DNA from: Salvelinus alpinus
Taxonomy: Eukaryota > Chordata > Actinopteri > Salmoniformes > Salmonidae
Length of the DNA stretch: 64,000 nucleotides
Reading direction: 5' to 3'
Assembly: GCF_045679555.1 (NCBI RefSeq)
Contig: NW_027256014.1
Coordinates: 113,261 to 177,260 of the forward strand
The position numbers were made by a program, and so were the translations under genes. Below are positions 42,239 through 55,310 of the stretch, piece by piece. Below the pieces are notes generated by a model. The model had not been told where the DNA came from, made no database searches, and saw nothing but the letters and a program-made list of their open reading frames with translations. The number at the start of each line of letters is the position of its first letter. The first letter of the stretch is position 1.

Positions 42239-45200
42239 AGAGTATTACCAAACTGAGAGAATATTACTAAACTGAGATAGTATTACTAAACTGAGAGAGT
42301 ATTACTAAACTGAGAGAATATTACTAAACTGAGAGAGTATTACTAAACTGAGAGAGCTGAGAGAATATTACTAAACTGAGCAAATATTACTAAAATGAGA
42401 GAGTATTACTAAACTGAGGGAGTATTACTAAACCGAGAGAGTATTACTAAACTGAGAGAATATTACTAAACTGAGAGAGTATTACTAAACTGAGAGAGCT
42501 GAGAGAATATTACTAAACTGAGAGAATATTACTAAACTGAGAGAGTATTACTAAACTGAGAGAGTGTTACTAAACTGAGAGAAAATTACTCAACGGAGAG
42601 ATTATTACTCAACTGAGAGAGTATTACTAAACTGAGAGAGTATTACTAAACTGAGAGAGTGTTGCTAGACTGAGATAGTATTACTAAACTGAGAGGATAT
42701 AACTAAACTGAGACAGTTTTACTAAACTGAGAGAGTGTTACTAGACTGAGAGAATATTACTAGACTGAGAGAGTATTACTAAATTGAGAGAGTGTTACTA
42801 AACTGAGAGAGTATTACTAAACTGAGAGAGCTGAGAGAGTATTACAAGACTGAGAGTATTACTAAACAGAGAGAATATTACTAAACTGTGAGAGTATTAT
42901 TACACTGAGAGAGTATTACTAACCCGAGAGAGTATTACTAAACTGTGAGAGTATTACTAAACTGAGAGAGTATTACTAACCCGAGAGAGTATTACCAAAC
43001 TGAGAGAGTATTACTAAACTGAGAGAATATTACTAAACTGAGAGAGTATTACTAAACTGAGAGAGTATTACTAAACTGAGAGAATATTACTAAACTGAGA
43101 GAGTATTACTAAACTGAGAGAGCTGAGAGAATATTACTAAACTGAGCGAATATTACTAAACTGAGAGAGTATTACTAAACTGAGGGAGTATTACTAAACC
43201 GAGAGAGTATTACTAAACTGAGAGAATATTACTAAACTGAGAGAGTTTTACTAAACTGAGAGAGCTGAGAGAATATTACTAAACTGAGAGAATATTACTA
43301 AACTGAGAGAGTATTACTAAACTGGGGGAGTATTACTAAACCGAGAGAGTATTACTAACCTGAGAGAGTATTACTAAACTGAGAGAGTATTACTAAACTG
43401 AGAGAGTGTTACTAGACTGAGATAGTATTACACAACTGAGAGAGTATTACTAAACTGAGAGAGTGTTACTAGACTGAGAGAGTATTACTAAACTTAGAGA
43501 ATATTACTAAACCGAGAGAATATTATTAAACTGAGGGAGTATTACTAAACCGAGAGAGTATTACTAAACTGAGAGAATATTACTAAACTGAGAGTGTATT
43601 ACTAAACTGAGAGAGTATTACTAAACTGAGAGAGTATTACTAAACTGAGAGAGGATTACTAAACTGAGAGAGTATTACTAAACTGAGAGAGTATTACTAA
43701 ACTGAGAGAATATTACTAAACTGAGAGAGTATTACTAAACTGAGAGAGTATTACTAACCCGAGAGAGTATTACTAAACTGAGAGAGTATTAATAAACTGA
43801 GAGAGTGTTACTAGACTGAGATAGTATTACTAAACTGAGAGAGTATTACTAAACTGAGAGAGTGTTACTACACTGAGAGAGTATTACTAAACTGAGAGAA
43901 TATTACTAAACTGAGAGAGTATAACTAAACTGAGAGAGCTGAGAGAATATTACTAAACTGAGAGAATATTACTAAACTGAGAGAGTATTACTAAACTGAG
44001 AGAGTGTTACTAAACTGAGAGAGTGTTACTAGACTGAGAGAGTATTACTAAATTGAGAGAGTGTTACTAAACTGAGAGAGTATTACTAAACTGAGAGAGT
44101 ATTACTAAACTGAGAGAGTGTTACTAAACTGAGAGAAAATTACTCAACGGAGAGATTATTACTCAACTGAGAGAGTATTACTAAACTGAGAGAGTATTAC
44201 TAAACTGAGAGAGTGTTGCTAGACTGAGATAGTATTACTAAACTGAGAGGATATAACTAAACTGAGACAGTTTTACTAAACTGAGAGAGTGTTACTAGAC
44301 TGAGAGAATATTACTAGACTGAGAGAGTATTACTAAATTGAGAGAGTGTTACTAAACTGAGAGAGTATTACTAAACTGAGAGAGCTGAGAGAGTATTACA
44401 AGACTGAGAGTATTACTAAACAGAGAGAATATTACTAAACTGTGAGAGTATTATTACACTGAGAGAGTATTACTAACCCGAGAGAGTATTACTAAACTGT
44501 GAGAGTATTACTAAACTGAGAGAGTATTACTAACCCGAGAGAGTATTACCAAACTGAGAGAGTATTACTAAACTGAGAGAATATTACTAAACTGAGCTGA
44601 GAGAATATTACTAAACTGAGAGAGTATTACTAAACTGAGAGAATATTAATAAACTGAGAGAGTATTACTAAACTGAGAGAGCTGAGAGAATATTACTAAA
44701 CTGAGCGAATATTACTAAACTGAGAGAGTATTACTAAACTGAGGGAGTATTACTAAACCGAGAGAGTATTACTAAACAGAGAGAATATTACTAAACTGAG
44801 AGAGTTTTACTAAACTGAGAGAGCTGAGAGAATATTACTAAACTGAGAGAATATTACTAAACTGAGAGAGTATTACTAAACTGGGGGAGTATTACTAAAC
44901 CGAGAGAGTATTACTAACCTGAGAGAGTATTACTAAACTGAGAGAGTATTACTAAACTGAGAGAGTGTTACTAGACTGACATAGTATTACTCAACTGAGA
45001 GAGTATTACTAAACTGAGAGAGTGTTACTAGACTGAGAGAGTATTACTAAACTTAGAGAATATTACTAAACCGAGAGAATATTATTAAACTGAGGGAGTA
45101 TTACTAAACCGAGAGAGTATTACTAAACTGAGAGAATATTACTAAACTGAGAGAGTATTACTAAACTGAGAGAAATGAGAGAATATTACTAAACTGAGAG

Positions 45201-46209
45201 AATATTACTAAACTGAGAGAGGATTACTAAACTGAGAGAGTATTACTAACCTGAGAGAGTATTACTAAACTGAGAGAATATTACTAAACTGTGAGAGTAT
45301 TACTAAACTGAGAGAGTATTACTAACCCGAGAGAGTATTACTAAACTGAGAGAGTATTACTAAACTGAGAGAGTGTTACTACACTGAGAGAGTATTACTC
45401 AACTGAGAGAGTATTACTAAACTGAGAGAGTGTTACTACACTGAGAGAGTATTACTAAACTGAGAGAATATTACTAAACTGAGAGAGTATAACTAAACTG
45501 AGAGAGCTGAGAGAATATTACTAAACTGAGAGAATATTACTAAACTGAGAGAGTATTACTAAACTGAGAGAGTGTTACTAAACTGAGAGAGTGTTACTAG
45601 ACTGAGAGAGTATTACTAAATTGAGAGAGTGTTACTAAACTGAGAGAGTATTACTAAACTGAGAGAGTATTACTAGACTGAGATAGTATTACACAACTGA
45701 GAGAGTATTACTAAACTGAGAGAGTGTTACTAGACTGAGAGAGTATTACTAAACTTAGAGAATATTACTAAACCGAGAGAATATTATTAAACTGAGGGAG
45801 TATTACTAAACCGAGAGAGTATTACTAAACTGAGAGAATATTACTAAACTGAGAGAGTATTACTAAACTGAGAGAAATGAGAGAATATTACTAAACTGAG
45901 AGAATATTACTAAACTGAGAGAGGATTACTAAACTAAGAGAGTATTACTAACCTGAGAGAGTATTACTAAACTGAGAGAATATTACTAAACTGTGAGAGT
46001 ATTACTAAACTGAGAGAGTATTACTAACCCGAGAGAGTATTACTAAACTGAGAGAGTATTAATAAACTGAGAGAGTGTTACTAGACTGAGATAGTATTAC
46101 TCAACTGAGAGAGTATTACTAAACTGAGAGAGTGTTACTACACTGAGAGAGTATTACTAAACTGAGAGAATATTACTAAACTGAGAGAGTATAACTAAAC
46201 TGAGAGAGC
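42239..46209 (+). repeat. ~4.02-kb tandem repeat, second copy
   Basis: Second copy of 38,221-42,238. It holds a 5-bp residual unit at 44,592-44,596, which with one extra unit shifts the offset by 5 bp. The match ends just after the GAGCTGAG junction at 46,209, where the next 1.56-kb repeat begins. Confidence 0.84.
44592..44596 (+). repeat. Residual 5-bp unit
   Basis: CTGAG is followed at once by a full CTGAGAGAAT unit. This is shorter than the usual 9-bp half unit and is found only here. Confidence 0.8.
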
Positions 46210-47772
46210 TGAGAGAATATTACTAAACTGAGAGAATATTACTAAACTGAGAGAGTATTACTAAACTGAGAGAGTGTTACTAAACTGAGAGAGTGTTACT
46301 AGACTGAGAGAGTATTACTAAATTGAGAGAGTGTTACTAAACTGAGAGATTATTACTAAACTGAGAGAGTATTACTAAACTGAGAGAGTGTTACTAAACT
46401 GAGAGAAAATTACTCAACGGAGAGATTATTACTCAACTGAGAGAGTATTACTAAACTGAGAGAGTATTACTAAACTGAGAGAGTGTTGCTAGACTGAGAT
46501 AGTATTACTAAACTGAGAGGATATAACTAAACTGAGACAGTTTTACTAAACTGAGAGAGTGTTACTAGACTGAGAGAATATTACTAGACTGAGAGAGTAT
46601 TACTAAATTGAGAGAGTGTTACTAAACTGAGAGAGTATTACTAAACTGAGAGAGCTGAGAGAGTATTACAAGACTGAGAGTATTACTAAACAGAGAGAAT
46701 ATTACTAAACTGTGAGAGTATTATTACACTGAGAGAGTATTACTAACCCGAGAGAGTATTACTAAACTATGAGAGTATTACTAAACTGAGAGAGTATTAC
46801 TAACCCGAGAGAGTATTACCAAACTGAGAGAGTATTACTAAACTGAGAGAATATTACTAAACTGAGAGAGTATTACTAAACTGAGAGAGTATTACTAAAC
46901 TGAGAGAATATTAATAAACTGAGAGAGTATTACTAAACTGAGAGAGCTGAGAGAATATTACTAAACTGAGCGAATATTACTAAACTGAGAGAGTATTACT
47001 AAACTGAGGGAGTATTACTAAACCGAGAGAGTATTACTAAACAGAGAGAATATTACTAAACTGAGAGAGTTTTACTAAACTGAGAGAGCTGAGAGAATAT
47101 TACTAAACTGAGAGAATATTACTAAACTGAGAGAGTATTACTAAACTGGGGGAGTATTACTAAACCGAGAGAGTATTACTAACCTGAGAGAGTATTACTA
47201 AACTGAGAGAGTATTACTAAACTGAGAGAGTGTTACTAGACTTGACATAGTATTACTCAACTGAGAGAGTATTACTAAACTGAGAGAGTGTTACTAGACT
47301 GAGAGAGTATTACTAAACTTAGAGAATATTACTAAACCGAGAGAATATTATTAAACTGAGGGAGTATTACTAAACCGAGAGAGTATTACTAAACTGAGAG
47401 AATATTACTAAACTGAGAGAGTATTACTAAACTGAGAGAAATGAGAGAATATTACTAAACTGAGAGAATATTACTAAACTGAGAGAGGATTACTAAACTG
47501 AGAGAGTATTACTAACCTGAGAGAGTATTACTAAACTGAGAGAATATTACTAAACTGTGAGAGTATTACTAAACTGAGAGAGTATTACTAACCCGAGAGA
47601 GTATTACTAAACTGAGAGAGTATTAATAAACTGAGAGAGTGTTACTAGACTGAGATAGTATTACTCAACTGAGAGAGTATTACTAAACTGAGAGAGTGTT
47701 ACTACACTGAGAGAGTATTACTAAACTGAGAGAATATTACTAAACTGAGAGAGTATAACTAAACTGAGAGAG
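46209..47772 (+). repeat. ~1.56-kb higher-order repeat, copy with 1,564-bp length
   Basis: Measured between the GAGCTGAG junctions that follow TATAACTAAACTGAG. The order inside is GTGTTACTAGAC, TTACTAAATTGAG, AAAATTACTCAACGG, GTGTTGCTAGAC, GAGGATATAAC, GACAGTTTT (46,536), TTACAAGACTGAGAGTATT, TTACCAAACTG, GAGCGAAT, CTGGGGGAG, CTTGACATAG, TTAGAGAAT, GAGAAATGAG, GAGGATTAC, TTAATAAACTG, TTACTACACTG, TATAACT. An earlier 1,563-bp copy lies between 39,921 and 41,484. Confidence 0.85.
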
Positions 47773-48763
47773 CTGAGAGAATATTACTAAACTGAGAGAA
47801 TATTACTAAACTGAGAGAGTATTACTAAACTGAGAGAGTGTTACTAAACTGAGAGAGTGTTACTAGACTGAGAGAGTATTACTAAATTGAGAGAGTGTTA
47901 CTAAACTGAGAGAGTATTACTAAACTGAGAGAGTATTACTAAACTGAGAGAGTGTTACTAAACTGAGAGAAAATTACTCAACGGAGAGATTATTACTCAA
48001 CTGAGAGAGTATTACTAAACTGAGAGAGTATTACTAAACTGAGAGAGTGCTGCTAGACTGAGATAGTATTACTAAACTGAGAGGATATAACTAAACTGAG
48101 ACAGTTTTACTAAACTGAGAGAGTGTTACTAGACTGAGAGAATATTACTAGACTGAGAGAGTATTACTAAATTGAGAGAGTGTTACTAAACTGAGAGAGT
48201 ATTACTAAACTGAGAGAGCTGAGAGAGTATTACAAGACTGAGAGTATTACTAAACAGAGAGAATATTACTAAACTGTGAGAGTATTATTACACTGAGAGA
48301 GTATTACTAACCCGAGAGAGTATTACTAAACTGTGAGAGTATTACTAAACTGAGAGAGTATTACTAACCCGAGAGAGTATTACCAAACTGAGAGAGTATT
48401 ACTAAACTGAGAGAGTATTACTAAACTGAGAGAGTATTACTAAACTGAGAGAGTATTACTAAACTGAGAGAATATTACTAAACTGAGAGAGTATTACTAA
48501 ACTGAGAGAGCTGAGAGAATATATAAACTGAGAGAATATTACTAACTGTGAGAGTATTACTAAACTGAGAGAGTATTACTAACCCGAGAGAGTATTACTA
48601 AACTGAGAGAGTATTAATAAACTGAGAGAGTGTTACTAGACTGAGATAGTATTACTCAACTGAGAGAGTATTACTAAACTGAGAGAGTGTTACTACACTG
48701 AGAGAGTATTACTAAACTGAGAGAATATTACTAAACTGAGAGAGTATAACTAAACTGAGAGAG
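47773..48763 (+). repeat. ~1.56-kb higher-order repeat, copy shortened to 991 bp
   Basis: Starts like its neighbours (GACAGTTTT at 48,100) but jumps at about 48,511-48,545 from the TTACCAAACTG section to the CTGTGAGAG-TTAATAAACTG section. About 570 bp that its neighbours carry are missing. Confidence 0.84.
48511..48545 (+). repeat. Out-of-register deletion junction
   Basis: Two damaged units, 17 bp (CTGAGAGAATATATAAA) and 18 bp (CTGAGAGAATATTACTAA), sit exactly where the 48-kb copy loses about 570 bp. The junction does not keep the 19-bp phase, unlike most duplications in the array. Confidence 0.82.
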
Positions 48764-50318
48764 CTGAGAGAATATTACTAAACTGAGAGAATATTACTAA
48801 ACTGAGAGAGTATTACTAAACTGAGAGAGTGTTACTAAACTGAGAGAGTGTTACTAGACTGAGAGAGTATTACTAAATTGAGAGAGTGTTACTAAACTGA
48901 GAGAGTATTACTAAACTGAGAGAGTATTACTAAACTGAGAGAGTGTTACTAAACTGAGAGAAAATTACTCAACGGAGAGATTATTACTCAACTGAGAGAG
49001 TATTACTAAACTGAGAGAGTATTACTAAACTGAGAGAGTGTTGCTAGACTGAGATAGTATTACTAAACTGAGAGGATATAACTAAACTGAGACAGTTTTA
49101 CTAAACTGAGAGAGTGTTACTAGACTGAGAGAATATTACTAGACTGAGAGAGTATTACTAAATTGAGAGAGTGTTACTAAACTGAGAGAGTATTACTAAA
49201 CTGAGAGAGCTGAGAGAGTATTACAAGACTGAGAGTATTACTAAACAGAGAGAATATTACTAAACTGTGAGAGTATTATTACACTGAGAGAGTATTACTA
49301 ACCCGAGAGAGTATTACTAAACTGTGAGAGTATTACTAAACTGAGAGAGTATTACTAACCCGAGAGAGTATTACCAAACTGAGAGAGTATTACTAAACTG
49401 AGAGAATATTACTAAACTGAGAGAGTATTACTAAACTGAGAGAGTATTACTAAACTGAGAGAATATTAATAAACTGAGAGAGTATTACTAAACTGAGAGA
49501 GCTGAGAGAATATTACTAAACTGAGCGAATATTACTAAACTGAGAGAGTATTACTAAACTGAGGGAGTATTACTAAACCGAGAGAGTATTACTAAACAGA
49601 GAGAATATTACTAAACTGAGAGAGTTTTACTAAACTGAGAGAGCTGAGAGAATATTACTAAACTGAGAGAATATTACTAAACTGAGAGAGTATTACTAAA
49701 CTGGGGGAGTATTACTAAACCGAGAGAGTATTACTAACCTGAGAGAGTATTACTAAACTGAGAGAGTATTACTAAACTGAGAGAGTGTTACTAGACTTGA
49801 CATAGTATTACTCAACTGAGAGAGTATTACTAAACTGAGAGAGTGTTACTAGACTGAGAGAGTATTACTAAACTTAGAGAATATTACTAAACCGAGAGAA
49901 TATTATTAAACTGAGGGAGTATTACTAAACCGAGAGAGTATTACTAAACTGAGAGAATATTACTAAACCGAGAGAGTATTACTAACCTGAGAGAGTATTA
50001 CTAAACTGAGAGAATATTACTAAACTGAGAGAGGATTACTAAACTGAGAGAGTATTACTAAACTGAGAGAGTATTACTAAACTGAGAGAATATTACTAAA
50101 CTGAGAGAGTGTTACTAAACTGAGAGAGTATTACTAACCCGAGAGAGTATTACTAAACTGAGAGAGTATTAATAAACTGAGAGAGTGTTACTAGACTGAG
50201 ATAGTATTACTCAACTGAGAGAGTATTACTAAACTGAGAGAGTGTTACTACACTGAGAGAGTATTACTAAACTGAGAGAATATTACTAAACTGAGAGAGT
50301 ATAACTAAACTGAGAGAG
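48764..50318 (+). repeat. ~1.56-kb higher-order repeat, 1,555-bp copy
   Basis: GACAGTTTT at 49,091; same variant order as 46,209-47,772, including the CTTGACATAG unit near 49,796 that elsewhere reads CTGACATAG. That 1-base insertion is shared with the copy at 47,230, so the two copies are close relatives. It lacks the GAGAAATGAG section near its end. Confidence 0.84.
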
Positions 50319-51881
50319 CTGAGAGAATATTACTAAACTGAGAGAATATTACTAAACTGAGAGAGTATTACTAAACTGAGAGAGTGTTACTAAACTGAGA
50401 GAGTGTTACTAGACTGAGAGAGTATTACTAAATTGAGAGAGTGTTACTAAACTGAGAGAGTATTACTAAACTGAGAGAGTATTACTAAACTGAGAGAGTG
50501 TTACTAAACTGAGAGAAAATTACTCAACGGAGAGATTATTACTCAACTGAGAGAGTATTACTAAACTGAGAGAGTATTACTAAACTGAGAGAGTGTTGCT
50601 AGACTGAGATAGTATTACTAAACTGAGAGGATATAACTAAACTGAGACAGTTTTACTAAACTGAGAGAGTGTTACTAGACTGAGAGAATATTACTAGACT
50701 GAGAGAGTATTACTAAATTGAGAGAGTGTTACTAAACTGAGAGAGTATTACTAAACTGAGAGAGCTGAGAGAGTATTACAAGACTGAGAGTATTACTAAA
50801 CAGAGAGAATATTACTAAACTGTGAGAGTATTATTACACTGAGAGAGTATTACTAACCCGAGAGAGTATTACTAAACTGTGAGAGTATTACTAAACTGAG
50901 AGAGTATTACTAACCCGAGAGAGTATTACCAAACTGAGAGAGTATTACTAAACTGAGAGAATATTACTAAACTGAGAGAGTATTACTAAACTGAGAGAGT
51001 ATTACTAAACTGAGAGAATATTACTAAACTGAGAGAGTATTACTAAACTGAGAGAGCTGAGAGAATATTACTAAACTGAGCGAATATTACTAAACTGAGA
51101 GAGTATTACTAAACTGAGGGAGTATTACTAAACCGAGAGAGTATTACTAAACAGAGAGAATATTACTAAACTGAGAGAGTTTTACTAAACTGAGAGAGCT
51201 GAGAGAATATTACTAAACTGAGAGAATATTACTAAACTGAGAGAGTATTACTAAACTGGGGGAGTATTACTAAACCGAGAGAGTATTACTAACCTGAGAG
51301 AGTATTACTAAACTGAGAGAGTATTACTAAACTGAGAGAGTGTTACTAGACTGACATAGTATTACTCAACTGAGAGAGTATTACTAAACTGAGAGAGTGT
51401 TACTAGACTGAGAGAGTATTACTAAACTTAGAGAATATTACTAAACCGAGAGAATATTATTAAACTGAGGGAGTATTACTAAACCGAGAGAGTATTACTA
51501 AACTGAGAGAATATTACTAAACTGAGAGAGTATTACTAAACTGAGAGAAATGAGAGAATATTACTAAACTGAGAGAATATTACTAAACTGAGAGAGGATT
51601 ACTAAACTGAGAGAGTATTACTAACCTGAGAGAGTATTACTAAACTGAGAGAATATTACTAAACTGTGAGAGTATTACTAAACTGAGAGAGTATTACTAA
51701 CCCGAGAGAGTATTACTAAACTGAGAGAGTATTAATAAACTGAGAGAGTGTTACTAGACTGAGATAGTATTACTCAACTGAGAGAGTATTACTAAACTGA
51801 GAGAGTGTTACTACACTGAGAGAGTATTACTAAACTGAGAGAATATTACTAAACTGAGAGAGTATAACTAAACTGAGAGAG
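50319..51881 (+). repeat. ~1.56-kb higher-order repeat, 1,563-bp copy
   Basis: GACAGTTTT at 50,646, CTGACATAG near 51,350 without the extra T, GAGAAATGAG near 51,546. After 51,882 the next block (to 53,826) drops the AAAATTACTCAACGG-GACAGTTTT section and has a local ~0.46-kb duplication around the two TTACAAGACTG sites near 52,050 and 52,500. Confidence 0.83.
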
Positions 51882-54570
51882 CTGAGAGAATATTACTAAA
51901 CTGAGAGAATATTACTAAACTGAGAGAGTATTACTAAACTGAGAGAGTGTTACTAAACTGAGAGAGTGTTACTAGACTGAGAGAGTATTACTAAATTGAG
52001 AGAGTGTTACTAAACTGAGAGAGTATTACTAAACTGAGAGAGCTGAGAGAGTATTACAAGACTGAGAGAGTATTACTAAACAGAGAGAATATTACTAAAC
52101 TGTGAGAGTATTATTAAACTGAGAGAGTATTACTAACCCGAGAGAGTATTACTAAACTGTGAGAGTATTACTAAACTGAGAGAGTATTACTAACCCGAGA
52201 GAGTATTACTAAACTGAGAGAGTATTACTAAACTGAGAGAGTATTACTCAACTGAGAGAGTATTACAAAACTGATAGAATATTACTCAACGGAGAGAGTG
52301 TTACTAGACTGAGAGAGTATTACTAAACTGAGAGAGTATTACCAAACTGAGAGAATATTACTAAACTGAGAGAGTATTACTAAACTGAGAGAGTGTTACT
52401 AAACTGAGAGAGTGTTACTAGACTGAGAGAGTATTACTAAATTGAGAGAGTGTTACTAAACTGAGAGAGTATTACTAAACTGAGAGAGCTGAGAGAGTAT
52501 TACAAGACTGAGAGAGTATTACTAAACAGAGAGAATATTACTAAACTGTGAGAGTATTATTAAACTGAGAGAGTATTACTAACCCGAGAGAGTATTACTA
52601 AACTGTGAGAGTATTACTAAACTGAGAGAGTATTACTAACCCGAGAGAGTATTACTAAACTGAGAGAGTATTACTAAACTGAGAGAATATTACTAAACTG
52701 AGAGAGTATTACTAAACTGAGAGAGCTGAGAGAATATTACTAAACAGAGAGAATATTACTAAACTGTGAGAGTATTATTACACTGAGAGAGTATTACTAA
52801 CCCGAGAGAGTATTACTAAACTGTGAGAGTATTACTAAACTGAGAGAGTATTACTAACCCGAGAGAGTATTACCAAACGGAGAGAGTATTACTAAACTGA
52901 GAGAATATTACTAAACTGAGAGAGTATTACTAAACTGAGAGAGTATTACTAAACTGAGAGAATATTACTAAACTGAGAGAGTATTACTAAACTGAGAGAG
53001 CTGAGAGAATATTACTAAACTGAGCGAATATTACTAAACTGAGAGAGTATTACTAAACTGAGGGAGTATTACTAAACCGAGAGAGTATTACTAAACAGAG
53101 AGAATATTACTAAACTGAGAGAGTTTTACTAAACTGAGAGAGCTGAGAGAATATTACTAAACTGAGAGAATATTACTAAACTGAGAGAGTATTACTAAAC
53201 TGGGGGAGTATTACTAAACCGAGAGAGTATTACTAACCTGAGAGAGTATTACTAAACTGAGAGAGTATTACTAAACTGAGAGAGTGTTACTAGACTGACA
53301 TAGTATTACTCAACTGAGAGAGTATTACTAAACTGAGAGAGTGTTACTAGACTGAGAGAGTATTACTAAACTTAGAGAATATTACTAAACCGAGAGAATA
53401 TTATTAAACTGAGGGAGTATTACTAAACCGAGAGAGTATTACTAAACTGAGAGAATATTACTAAACTGAGAGAGTATTACTAAACTGAGAGAAATGAGAG
53501 AATATTACTAAACTGAGAGAATATTACTAAACTGAGAGAGGATTACTAAACTGAGAGAGTATTACTAACCTGAGAGAGTATTACTAAACTGAGAGAATAT
53601 TACTAAACTGTGAGAGTATTACTAAACTGAGAGAGTATTACTAACCCGAGAGAGTATTACTAAACTGAGAGAGTATTAATAAACTGAGAGAGTGTTACTA
53701 GACTGAGATAGTATTACTCAACTGAGAGAGTATTACTAAACTGAGAGAGTATTACTACACTGAGAGAGTATTACTAAACTGAGAGAGTATTACTAAACTG
53801 AGAGAGTATAACTAAACTGAGAGAGCTGAGAGAATATTACTAAACTGAGAGAATATTACTAAACTGAGAGAGTATTACTAAACTGAGAGAGTGTTACTAA
53901 ACTGAGAGAGTGTTACTAGACTGAGAGAGTATTACTAAATTGAGAGAGTGTTACTAAACTGAGAGAGTATTACTAAACTGAGAGAGCTGAGAGAGTATTA
54001 CAAGACTGAGAGAGTATTACTAAACAGAGAGAATATTACTAAACTGTGAGAGTATTATTAAACTGAGAGAGTATTACTAACCCGAGAGAGTATTACTAAA
54101 CTGTGAGAGTATTACTAAACTGAGAGAGTATTACTAACCCGGGAGAGTATTACTAAACTGAGAGAGTATTACTAAACTGAGAGAGTATTACTCAACTGAG
54201 AGAGTATTACAAAACTGATAGAATATTACTCAACGGAGAGAGTGTTACTAGACTGAGAGAGTATTACTAAACTGAGAGAGTATTACCAAACTGAGAGAAT
54301 ATTACTAAACTGAGAGAATATTACTAAACTGAGAGAATATTACTAAACTGAGAGAGTATTACTAAACTGAGAGAGTATTACTAAACTGAGAGAATATTAC
54401 TAAACTGAGAGAGTATTACTAAACTGAGAGAGCTGAGAGAATATTACTAAACTGAGAGAATATTACTAAACTGAGAGAGTATTACTAAACTGGGGGAGTA
54501 TTACTAAACCGAGAGAGTATTACTAACCTGAGAGAGTATTACTAAACTGAGAGAATATTACTAAACTGTG

Positions 54571-54940
54571 AGAGTATTACTAAACTGAGAGAGTATTACT
54601 AACCCGAGAGAGTATTACTAAACTGAGAGAGTATTACTAAACTGAGAGAGTGTTACTAGACTGAGATAGTATTACTCAACTGAGAGAGTATTACTAAACT
54701 GAGAGAGTGTTACTAGACTGAGAGAGTATTACTAAACTTAGAGAATATTACTAAACTGAGAGAGTATTATTAAACTGAGGGAGTATTACTAAACAAAGAG
54801 AGTATTACTAAACTGAGAGAATATTACTAAACAAAGAGAGTATTACTAAACTGAGAGAAATGAGAGAATATTACTAAACTGAGAGATTATTACTAAACTG
54901 AGAGAGTATTACTAAACTGAGGTAGTATTACTAAACTGAG
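54571..54940 (+). repeat. 370-bp tandem duplication, first copy
   Basis: AACCCGAGAG at 54,601/54,971 and the rare GAGGTAGTATT (GGTAG at 54,921/55,291) lie exactly 370 bp apart. The stretch between, including AAACAAAGAG twice and GAGAAATGAG, is the same by eye. Confidence 0.87.
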
Positions 54941-55310
54941 AGAGTATTACTAAACTGAGAGAGTATTACTAACCCGAGAGAGTATTACTAAACTGAGAGA
55001 GTATTACTAAACTGAGAGAGTGTTACTAGACTGAGATAGTATTACTCAACTGAGAGAGTATTACTAAACTGAGAGAGTGTTACTAGACTGAGAGAGTATT
55101 ACTAAACTTAGAGAATATTACTAAACTGAGAGAGTATTATTAAACTGAGGGAGTATTACTAAACAAAGAGAGTATTACTAAACTGAGAGAATATTACTAA
55201 ACAAAGAGAGTATTACTAAACTGAGAGAAATGAGAGAATATTACTAAACTGAGAGATTATTACTAAACTGAGAGAGTATTACTAAACTGAGGTAGTATTA
55301 CTAAACTGAG
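54941..55310 (+). repeat. 370-bp tandem duplication, second copy
   Basis: Follows the first copy without a break. After 55,310 it continues with TTACTAACCTGAG, the usual order in related blocks. 370 bp equals 19 full units plus one 9-bp half unit, and the copy holds one GAGAAATGAG half-unit junction. Confidence 0.86.
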
